Below are positions 8,836 through 16,086 of a DNA stretch of 36,723 bases, in pieces. Location of the stretch: the NCBI GenBank assembly GCA_018001695.1, contig JAGNHN010000036.1:1-36723 (forward strand), read 5' to 3'. Within the stretch, counting starts at the first letter, position 1. The number at the start of each line of letters is the position of its first letter. The notes under the pieces were generated by a model. The model saw nothing but the letters and a program-made list of their open reading frames with translations, was not told the DNA's origin and ran no database searches. Position numbers and translations under genes: made by a program. This DNA is from Lentimicrobiaceae bacterium (GTDB taxonomy: Bacteria; Bacteroidota; Bacteroidia; Bacteroidales; JAGNHN01).

Positions 8836-10194
8836 ATGAAAAGAGTACTGCTGAATCTGTCCGTTGTTGCCCTGATTGCCAGTCTTTGGGGTTGTGGCAA
8901 TTCCGGTAACGGAGAACTGATCGGTGTCCAGGACCGTGAGATCTTCTACCAGCCGGATCCGTATGGGATGGTGTTCATTCCGCTTGGCAGCTACACCATG
9001 GGTGCTGCCGATCAGGATGTTCCCTATGCCCTGGTTCACAGACCAAGAACGGTGTCACTCCAGGCTTTCTACATGGATGAGACTGAGATCACCAACAACG
9101 AATACCGGCAATTCGTGCATTGGGTTCGCGACTCGCTTGCACGCACCTTGCTTGGAGATCTCTACCCTGAGGATTATCTCATTGAGGAAGATGATTATGG
9201 TGAACCCATAGATCCACCCGCATTGAACTGGGACACGGAGATCGAATGGGATGGCGAAGAAGAACGCCAGGCACTGGAGGAACTGTATTACCCTGAGCAT
9301 GAACGTTTCTACCGCCGTCGTGAGATCGATCCACGCAAACTGAATTACGAGTATTATTGGATTGATTACCAAGCTGCTGCACAGAAAGATTTTTCTGAAA
9401 CCAACAATGAAATGGGCGCATGGGCAAACCGTCCGCAAGGCCTGCGCGACCGCTCTGTGTTCATTCGTAAAGAAGTTATTAATGTATACCCGGATACCCT
9501 GTCCTGGATACATGATTATGCCTACTCCTTTAATGAACCGATGGCACAAAGCTATTTCAGCCATCCCGCCTATGACCACTATCCGGTCGTTGGAATAAGC
9601 TGGAAACAGGCAAAGGCTTTCTGTGTCTGGCGCACTGCTCTGATGAACAGCTATCTTGCCAGAAGAGGAGAAGCCAACGTCAATGAGTTCCGCCTGCCGA
9701 CCGAAGCCGAATGGGAATGGGCAGCCAGAGGCGGCCTCGATCATAGCCCCTACCCATGGGGAGGCCCTTATATCCGCAACTCAGAAGGTTGTTTCCTTGG
9801 GAATTACAAACCGCTCCGGGGTGATTATGTGGATGATGGCGGTCTGCATACAGTCATCGTCGGCCACTATGCACCAAATGATTTCGGTGTTTACGACATG
9901 GCAGGTAACGTTGCCGAATGGACCAATGATGCTTTTGATGAATCTTCCTACAATTTCACCTGGGACCTCAATCCCAGCTATACTTATAATGCCCTCGACA
10001 GTGACCCGCTGGTACTAAAGCGCAAGGTAGTGCGTGGCGGATCCTGGAAGGATATCGGATACTTCATGCAGGTAAGCGCCCGTACCTATGAATACCAGGA
10101 TACGGCTAAATGCTATATCGGCTTCCGTTGTGTCCAGACTTACCTTGGAAGGCAAAAGGGAGATAATATGAGTGCGTCTTCCAATGTGTATTAA
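8836..10194 (+). CDS. gldK: T9SS ring lipoprotein GldK/PorK
   Basis: GldK/PorK forms with GldN/PorN the periplasmic ring attached to the outer membrane in the type IX machine. The 452-residue protein starts with a lipoprotein signal peptide (LWGC, Cys20). The rest is a formylglycine-generating-enzyme-like (SUMF1/FGE-sulfatase) fold: FIPLGSYTMG near 48-57, ETEITNNEYRQF near 82-93, the RLPTEAEWEWAARGG signature, the GNVAEWTNDAF segment and the RGGSWKD...GFRC C-terminal hallmark. Catalytic function is not expected for this branch; it is structural. It is followed by gldL after 58 bases. Confidence 0.95.
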   Translation: MKRVLLNLSVVALIASLWGCGNSGNGELIGVQDREIFYQPDPYGMVFIPLGSYTMGAADQDVPYALVHRPRTVSLQAFYMDETEITNNEYRQFVHWVRDSLARTLLGDLYPEDYLIEEDDYGEPIDPPALNWDTEIEWDGEEERQALEELYYPEHERFYRRREIDPRKLNYEYYWIDYQAAAQKDFSETNNEMGAWANRPQGLRDRSVFIRKEVINVYPDTLSWIHDYAYSFNEPMAQSYFSHPAYDHYPVVGISWKQAKAFCVWRTALMNSYLARRGEANVNEFRLPTEAEWEWAARGGLDHSPYPWGGPYIRNSEGCFLGNYKPLRGDYVDDGGLHTVIVGHYAPNDFGVYDMAGNVAEWTNDAFDESSYNFTWDLNPSYTYNALDSDPLVLKRKVVRGGSWKDIGYFMQVSARTYEYQDTAKCYIGFRCVQTYLGRQKGDNMSASSNVY

Positions 10195-10199
10195 TTTTG
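10192..10199 (+). promoter_or_regulatory. possible internal -7 element before gldL
   Basis: TAATTTTG matches TAnnTTTG exactly and begins within the TAA stop codon of gldK, 53 bases before gldL. No TTG is visible at -33, so an extra promoter for gldLMN is only a suggestion. Confidence 0.25.
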
Positions 10200-10252
10200 C
10201 ATTTTTTCATCAATTCATCACAACTTAACCAAACCAAATCAACAGCATCACT

Positions 10253-11281
10253 ATGGGTATCAACAATTTAGTTAGAGGTAGGGGTTTCAGGAACTTCATG
10301 GCTAAGCTTTATGGTTGGGGAGCATCGGTCGTTATTCTGGGCGCGCTGTTCAAGATTAACCACTATCCCGGAGCCGACTATATGCTGATCGTCGGACTGG
10401 GTACCGAAGCCATCATTTTCTTCTTCTCGGCATTTGAACCCCCCCACGTAGAGCCGGACTGGAGCCTTGTTTATCCCGAACTGGCAGGTATGTACCATGG
10501 CTCAGATGATAACGAGGCGTTGGAACAGAAAAAAGGCGTTACCGGTGAACTGGACCGTATGCTCAAGGAGGCCAATATGGACCAGACATTAATTGATAGC
10601 CTGGCGAAGGGTTTGCGAAATCTTAGTGATAACACTGCTAAACTGGCTGATGTGTCCGATGCAGCGGTAGCCTCACAGGAGTATATTAAAAACGTGAAGA
10701 ATGCCTCCACCTCTGTGGCTGACCTGGCACACTCCTATAAGAAAACAGCCGAAGCCCTGAATCAGGATGCTGAAACTGCTGAGGAATATTTTACCAATAT
10801 GCGTAAAGCCACCGATTCAGCTGCAAGTCTGGCTGGAGCCTATAACCAGGCTGCATCACATATGAATAATGAACTGGAAGCTACTAAAGTCTTTGCTGGA
10901 AGTCTGAGAGCGGCAACAGATCAGGTGAATAAACTGGTTGACAATTACTCCAAGACCTCTGACCTGCTGACACGCTCTGCTGAAGCCCTGGACTTCTCAG
11001 GCCTGCAGGGTTCAACCTTCAATACTGAACTTAGGAAGATCTCTGATAATATGACCGCACTGAGTGCTGTGTTTGAGCTACAACTCCAGCATACAAGTCA
11101 GCACGCTGATACCACGGTGAAACTGCATGAAACCATGAAGCGTTACCTGGATAACCTCAACCTTTCCGTTGATAAGTCAGCCGAGTATCAGTCCAGTCTC
11201 GACAAGTTGTCCAAGAATGTTGCTGCCCTCAACCAGGTATATGGCAACATGCTTACAGCTATGAATGTCAATGTCAAGTAA
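10253..11281 (+). CDS. gldL: T9SS inner-membrane motor protein GldL/PorL
   Basis: GldL forms the proton-driven stator, around the GldM rotor, that powers type IX secretion and gliding. Two N-terminal membrane helices (about 20-35 and 42-62) are followed by a long cytoplasmic region rich in alpha-helix. By motif alignment the residues described as important in Flavobacterium johnsoniae GldL are kept: Tyr20, Lys34, His37, and the membrane Glu52 and Glu62 (TEAIIFFFSAFEP). At 342 residues it is longer than the roughly 215 of F. johnsoniae GldL; the extra C-terminal part has many repeated heptad-like helices (about 100-335). It sits between gldK and gldM. Confidence 0.94.
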   Translation: MGINNLVRGRGFRNFMAKLYGWGASVVILGALFKINHYPGADYMLIVGLGTEAIIFFFSAFEPPHVEPDWSLVYPELAGMYHGSDDNEALEQKKGVTGELDRMLKEANMDQTLIDSLAKGLRNLSDNTAKLADVSDAAVASQEYIKNVKNASTSVADLAHSYKKTAEALNQDAETAEEYFTNMRKATDSAASLAGAYNQAASHMNNELEATKVFAGSLRAATDQVNKLVDNYSKTSDLLTRSAEALDFSGLQGSTFNTELRKISDNMTALSAVFELQLQHTSQHADTTVKLHETMKRYLDNLNLSVDKSAEYQSSLDKLSKNVAALNQVYGNMLTAMNVNVK

Positions 11282-11330
11282 CATATGCCTCGCGGTATAT
11301 TGTGTTGTGAGAATTTAAACCTGACAGAAA

Positions 11331-12935
11331 ATGGCTGGATATAAAGAGACACCGAGGCAAAAAATGATCGGGATGATGTATCTGGTTCTGACGGCCCTGC
11401 TGGCACTTAATGTGTCAAAGGAGATCCTCGAATCATTCATCGTCGTTAATGAGAGTATTGAAACTACCACACAGAACTTCAGCGCTAAACTGCAGGATGT
11501 TTATGCAGATTTTGCCAGAGCTGCCAGTGATAACCCCGAGAAGGTAAGAGAGTACCAAAACAAAGCCCTCGTGGCACAACGACTGGCCGACGAGATGACG
11601 ACCTATATTGACAGTATCAAATGGGCTGTGATCATCGCTACAGATAATAAAATAGAAACAGTAGAGCAGGCAAAAAGTGTCCCGCTGGGTGAAATCGCCA
11701 GCCGGGATAAATACACCGAGCCTACTCGTTTCTTCTTCGGACGCTCACCGGATGGAACCAATGCCACTGCCGGTGACCTGCGCAGGGCCATTGAGAAGTT
11801 CAAAAGCGACCTGCTTAACCTGGTGGATCCCAGATACAGGGATAATATCAAGATCGGTCTGGATACAGAAGGTCCGTTCTTCAATGCCGATGGACGTAAA
11901 CAGACCTGGGAACAGCATAACTTCTACTACAGCATCCTGGCAGCAGATGTGACGATCCTGAACAAACTCATCAACGAAGTACGCAATGCAGAGTTTGACG
12001 TTATCAAACACCTGTATGCTGCTATCGATGCAGAGGACTTCAAGTTTGACAAAGTAGCTGCCAAAGTCATCCCGAAAAGCAGTTATGTGCTGAAGGGAGA
12101 TAACTATGAAGCAGAAGTGCTGGTTGCAGCCTACGATTCAAAATCCAATCCGGATGTGGTATTTGCCATGGGAACGGATACCCTGACTGAATCCAATCGC
12201 GCCAATGCCAAACCCGTTGAAGGCGCTGAAGGGGTGGTGAAAATCTCCATTCCTGCTGGCGCTCTCGGAATCCAGAAGTATGCGGGTATTATTAATGTGC
12301 AAAGTCCACTGGGTGGCACCATTCCTTATCATTTCAAAGGCGAATACATCGTTGGTGAACCTTCACTGACCGTTTCGGCCAAGAAAATGAATGTGTTCTA
12401 TATCGGGGTGGATAATCCTGTGTCTATCTCAGTTCCCGGTATTCCGTCAGAAAAACTGAAGCCCAGTATCTCTGCTGGTCGACTGACTTCATCGGGTGGT
12501 GAATGGATCGTTCGGGTTGATCCCGGTACCAGCAAAGCCACCATCAATGTCAGTGCGGATATCGACGGAGGTGTGCGTTCCATGGGGTCTGCTGACTTCC
12601 GCGTGAAACGTGTTCCGGACCCGCAGGCCACCGTGGCTGGGCGTAGCAGTGGACTGATCGCCAAAAGCGCGCTTACGGCCGCTGGTGGTATTATCCCTAA
12701 AATGCCGGATGACTTTGAGTTTGAACTGTATTTCGAAATCGTATCCTTCTCTTTCGTAACGGTAAAGAGCGGCGATATCTTCGAACGTACAGGACGTGGG
12801 AACAGGTTCTCGCCGGAAATGCAAAGCCTGATCGACGGTTCACAGCGTGGAACCAAGATCTGGATCGAGAATATCGTTGCCAAAGGACCGGATGGTAACC
12901 GTCAGCTGGGTACCATCTCCCTGCAGATACAATAA
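11331..12935 (+). CDS. gldM: T9SS motor shaft protein GldM/PorM
   Basis: The 534-residue protein starts with a short cytoplasmic segment (ETPRQKMIGMMYLVLTALLA), whose single membrane helix near 13-30 is the conserved GldM N-terminus. A long periplasmic part follows: a helical bundle to about 215, then beta-rich domains to the end, with KMNVFYIGVDNPVSI marking the start of the D3 Ig-like part. It spans the periplasm, links GldL to the GldK/GldN ring and rotates with proton flow. It lies 49 bases after gldL; gldN follows within about 30 bases. Confidence 0.94.
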   Translation: MAGYKETPRQKMIGMMYLVLTALLALNVSKEILESFIVVNESIETTTQNFSAKLQDVYADFARAASDNPEKVREYQNKALVAQRLADEMTTYIDSIKWAVIIATDNKIETVEQAKSVPLGEIASRDKYTEPTRFFFGRSPDGTNATAGDLRRAIEKFKSDLLNLVDPRYRDNIKIGLDTEGPFFNADGRKQTWEQHNFYYSILAADVTILNKLINEVRNAEFDVIKHLYAAIDAEDFKFDKVAAKVIPKSSYVLKGDNYEAEVLVAAYDSKSNPDVVFAMGTDTLTESNRANAKPVEGAEGVVKISIPAGALGIQKYAGIINVQSPLGGTIPYHFKGEYIVGEPSLTVSAKKMNVFYIGVDNPVSISVPGIPSEKLKPSISAGRLTSSGGEWIVRVDPGTSKATINVSADIDGGVRSMGSADFRVKRVPDPQATVAGRSSGLIAKSALTAAGGIIPKMPDDFEFELYFEIVSFSFVTVKSGDIFERTGRGNRFSPEMQSLIDGSQRGTKIWIENIVAKGPDGNRQLGTISLQIQ

Positions 12936-12952
12936 TTACGCTTGTTTACAAC

Positions 12953-12957
12953 GGAGG
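12953..12957 (+). promoter_or_regulatory. Shine-Dalgarno site setting the gldN start
   Basis: GGAGG lies eight bases before the ATG at 12966. It supports that start over the in-frame codon at 12942, which would put this site inside the gene. Clear sites of this kind are uncommon in Bacteroidota. Confidence 0.6.
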
Positions 12958-12965
12958 CCATTATC

Positions 12966-13820
12966 ATGAAAAAGATCTGGGTCATCAGTGTTTTTGCCGG
13001 TTTCTTTGCCTGCCTTGCCTGGAATGGCAGTGCGCAGGTTCTCGACAACCCACCCCGGGACGGCGTTTACGACCGGGTGCATGTGATTGAGAAGAAACCC
13101 ATCGCTTACGCAGGCTTGCGTGAAGCCGATGTGATCTGGTCCAAACGCATCTGGCGTGTCATCGACCTCAGGGAAAAGATCAACCACCCGTTCTATTATC
13201 CGATCACACCCCATAACGGATGGAAAAACTTCATGACCATCGTCATGGACGCCCTCAGGGAAGGTGCCATTACCGCCTATGAGGTAACGGATACCGATGA
13301 ATTCCTGGTACCGCTGACCTTCGAGGAAATCATGGCCCGAATGGAACGCCGTGACTCCGTCCAGTTGCAGCGTCCGGAGCCTCCGTATGACTATTATGAC
13401 ACTGTCCTGATCACCAAATTCAACCCACAGGATGTGAAGCGGATTCGTGTGAAAGAGGATTGGTTCTTCGACAAACAACGCTCCGTCATGGATGTCCGCA
13501 TCATCGGAATCTGCCCGGTCCGCGATAGCTATGATGAAAATCAGGAGTTCAGGGGCTTCGACCCATTGTTCTGGATCTATTTCCCCGAAGCTCGGCCGGT
13601 TTTCGCACGGAATATTGTTTTTAACAGGTTCAATGACTCGGAAAGAAGAACCTATGATGAGATCTTCTGGAATCGCATGTTCGGTAGCTATATCTACAAG
13701 GAACAAAACGTCTACGACAGACGTATTGCTGATTATGCTACGGGCATGGATGCCCTGCTGGAGGCAGAACGTATCAAAAACGAGTTGTTCAAGTTTGAAC
13801 ATGACCTCTGGGAGTTTTAA
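12966..13820 (+). CDS. gldN: T9SS ring protein GldN/PorN
   Basis: The periplasmic partner of GldK in the outer ring. The product has 284 residues with a cleavable signal peptide (KKIWVISVFAGFFACLAW, cleaved near GSAQ). The mature protein opens with the conserved VLDNPPRDGVYDR motif and carries VIWSKRIWRVIDLREKINHPFYYP, a family signature, plus a DWFFDKQRSVMDVRIIGICPV-like segment in mid-protein. It ends in a helical, basic and acidic tail. It is the last gene of the T9SS operon, followed by an intrinsic terminator. A long antisense frame covers most of it and is a shadow. Confidence 0.94.
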   Translation: MKKIWVISVFAGFFACLAWNGSAQVLDNPPRDGVYDRVHVIEKKPIAYAGLREADVIWSKRIWRVIDLREKINHPFYYPITPHNGWKNFMTIVMDALREGAITAYEVTDTDEFLVPLTFEEIMARMERRDSVQLQRPEPPYDYYDTVLITKFNPQDVKRIRVKEDWFFDKQRSVMDVRIIGICPVRDSYDENQEFRGFDPLFWIYFPEARPVFARNIVFNRFNDSERRTYDEIFWNRMFGSYIYKEQNVYDRRIADYATGMDALLEAERIKNELFKFEHDLWEF

Positions 13821-13843
13821 TGTATTGATCTAGATTTATTTAA

Positions 13844-13874
13844 GGCTGCCGGGAACTAACCTGGCAGCCTTTTT
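13844..13874 (+). terminator. strong intrinsic terminator after gldN
   Basis: GGCTGCC (13844-13850) pairs with GGCAGCC (13863-13869), with further pairing just inside, followed at once by five T. The 3' T-run overlaps the -33 TTG of the next promoter. Confidence 0.85.
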
Positions 13875-13902
13875 GTTTTCTACACCCCAACCGCTATCTT
13901 TA
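13873..13902 (+). promoter_or_regulatory. recG promoter
   Basis: TTG (13873-13875), 19 bases, TATCTTTA (13895-13902): ideal spacing and one mismatch from the -7 consensus. The ATG of recG follows 18 bases later. Confidence 0.65.
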
Positions 13903-13920
13903 CCATACACAATTCCTGAA

Positions 13921-16023
13921 ATGCGCAGCTTCGCTGAGATACCGGTTGAGTACCTCAAAGGTGTGGGACCCAAAAGGGCTGAAACACTCCAGAAAGAACT
14001 GGAAATATTCACCTTTGGCGACCTGCTTCAGCACTTTCCCTTCCGCTATGTCGATCGCAGTAAGGTATATGCCATAAATGAAATTCCTGGTGAACTGGCC
14101 TGGGTTCAGATCAGGGGAAAGATCATGGATGTCAGCCTGGCCGGAAAACCACGTCAGCAAAGACTAATGGCTTCCTTCACGGATGGGACAGGTATGGTCG
14201 ATCTGATCTGGTTTAAAGGAATACGTTGGATCGCAGAGATCATTAAACCTGGCCAGGAGTTGATCGTCTTCGGGAAACCTAATCTGTTTAAAGGACGTTT
14301 CAGTTTTCCACACCCTGAGATTACGCTGCCAGATGGTTTTGAGTCTTTATTGAAGGAATCCTTTCAGGGTGTCTATAACACCACAGAAAAACTAAGAAAC
14401 CAGGGCCTGGATAGCCGGGGTATCAGCAAGATCATCCGAACCTTGCTTTCACATCCGGAATTGCAACTCCCTGAAAATTTGCCGGAAGAACTCAAAAACC
14501 GCCTTCGTCTGATGGATCGTGCACAGGCTTTCAAGGAAATGCATTTCCCCAGCACCACGGAAGCATACCAGCATGCCAGTCTCAGGCTCAAATTTGAAGA
14601 ACTGTTTTTCGTACAACTCTGGATGCTGAAGCAGAAAGTACTCCGGAAAGAGCGGAACAATGGCCTTATATTTAGCGCTGTTGGTGATCTGGTTCACAGG
14701 TTCTATAAGGAAAACCTGCCTTTTGACCTGACGCAGGCACAGAAGCGGGTCATCAGGGAGATCCGTAAAGACCTGGGGTCAGGCAAGCAGATGAACCGGC
14801 TTTTGCAAGGCGATGTTGGGAGTGGAAAGACACTGGTAGCCCTGATGTCCATGCTGATCGCCCTGGATAATGGCTATCAGGCATGTATGATGGCACCGAC
14901 GGAAATACTGGCTCAGCAGCATTATCGCAGCATCATTGGTTTTCTGGGAGAGCTTCCTGTCAAAACGGCCCTTTTAACAGGCTCCACAAAAGCTGCTGAC
15001 CGCAGAATCCTGCATGAATCACTGCAGACTGGAGAGCTTCAACTTTTAGTAGGGACACATGCCTTGATTGAAGATACCGTCATCTTTGAGAAGTTGGGCC
15101 TTGTCGTGATCGATGAGCAGCACCGCTTTGGCGTTGAGCAACGGGCCCGCCTCTGGGACAAGGGTGATCGCCCTCCGCATGTCATGGTTATGACTGCTAC
15201 CCCAATCCCCCGTACCCTGGCCATGACCTTTTATGGCAACCTCGATTACTCAGTCATTGATGAAATGCCGCCAGGACGAAAACCGGTTAAGACAGTGCAT
15301 TTCTTTGAAAAGGAGCGCGAGCGGGTACACCAGTTCATGCGACAACAGATCGCAGAAGGGAGGCAGATATATATCGTCTATCCGCTTATATCAGAATCGG
15401 AAACCCTGGACCTGAAAGCATTGGAACTCGGGTTTGAAAATATCACCGCTGCTTTCCCGGAGCCGGATTACAAGGTGAGCATGGTCCATGGACGTTTGAA
15501 ACCCAGGGAAAAAGAGATGGAAATGCAGCGCTTCCTGAGAAAGGAGACCCACATCATGGTTGCCACCACCGTGATCGAAGTGGGTGTAGATGTACCGAAT
15601 GCTTCTGTCATGGTGATCGAAAACGCGGAGCGTTTTGGCCTGAGCCAGATGCATCAACTCCGCGGTCGCGTTGGCCGGGGTGCCGAGCAGAGTTATTGTA
15701 TTCTGATGACAGGTGTCAAACTGTCCCACGAAGCACGTGAAAGGTTGCGCACCATGGTACAGACTACTGATGGCTTTGTGATAGCAGATGCAGACTTGCG
15801 GCTGCGGGGACCTGGAGACGTGATGGGCACACGACAGAGCGGCAACCTGGATCTTAAGCTCGCTGACCTCATCAAGGATGAGAAGATCCTGCGCCGCTCA
15901 CGGGAAGAGGCACAACGCATACTGGACGAGGATCCTGACCTGCGTCAACCTGCTCATACCTGCCTCGTTCAGGAAATCGCCCGCAGGGAGAAAAGGGCAG
16001 GTAGTTGGAGCCGTATACTATAA
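13921..16023 (+). CDS. recG: ATP-dependent DNA helicase RecG
   Basis: RecG remodels stalled replication forks and branched DNA. The 700-residue product has an N-terminal wedge/OB part (starting FAEIPVEYLKGVGPKRAETL) and a superfamily 2 helicase core: Walker A GDVGSGKT, motif II DEQH in VIDEQHRFGVEQR, motif III MTATPIPRTLAM, and C-terminal helicase motifs TTVIEVGVDVPNAS and HQLRGRVGRG. I use the ATG at 13921 because the in-frame extension to 13873 would start inside the terminator and promoter. Confidence 0.96.
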   Translation: MRSFAEIPVEYLKGVGPKRAETLQKELEIFTFGDLLQHFPFRYVDRSKVYAINEIPGELAWVQIRGKIMDVSLAGKPRQQRLMASFTDGTGMVDLIWFKGIRWIAEIIKPGQELIVFGKPNLFKGRFSFPHPEITLPDGFESLLKESFQGVYNTTEKLRNQGLDSRGISKIIRTLLSHPELQLPENLPEELKNRLRLMDRAQAFKEMHFPSTTEAYQHASLRLKFEELFFVQLWMLKQKVLRKERNNGLIFSAVGDLVHRFYKENLPFDLTQAQKRVIREIRKDLGSGKQMNRLLQGDVGSGKTLVALMSMLIALDNGYQACMMAPTEILAQQHYRSIIGFLGELPVKTALLTGSTKAADRRILHESLQTGELQLLVGTHALIEDTVIFEKLGLVVIDEQHRFGVEQRARLWDKGDRPPHVMVMTATPIPRTLAMTFYGNLDYSVIDEMPPGRKPVKTVHFFEKERERVHQFMRQQIAEGRQIYIVYPLISESETLDLKALELGFENITAAFPEPDYKVSMVHGRLKPREKEMEMQRFLRKETHIMVATTVIEVGVDVPNASVMVIENAERFGLSQMHQLRGRVGRGAEQSYCILMTGVKLSHEARERLRTMVQTTDGFVIADADLRLRGPGDVMGTRQSGNLDLKLADLIKDEKILRRSREEAQRILDEDPDLRQPAHTCLVQEIARREKRAGSWSRIL

Positions 16024-16055
16024 TGCCCTGCACCAGAGCGATCCCTCAAAATCCT

Positions 16056-16063
16056 TACCTTTG
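16056..16063 (+). promoter_or_regulatory. -7 element of the pheT promoter
   Basis: TACCTTTG is a perfect TAnnTTTG match, 23 bases before the pheT ATG, in the 63-base gap after recG. No TTG is evident at -33. Confidence 0.45.
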
Positions 16064-16086
16064 CCCTCCTATCAAACATCCGACTC

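Noticed and set aside
9055-9744. 229-residue minus-strand frame inside gldK
   Set aside because: It lies within the conserved FGE-like domain of GldK and shows no domain or start signal of its own.
12936-13802. 288-residue antisense reading frame over gldN
   Set aside because: The plus-strand gldN has family motifs and a ribosome-binding site; the antisense protein has no recognisable domain and mirrors the codon bias of gldN.
13873-13920. Longer recG start
   Set aside because: It would begin in the terminator T-run and include the promoter -7 element; ATG at 13921 starts with the normal RecG N-terminus.
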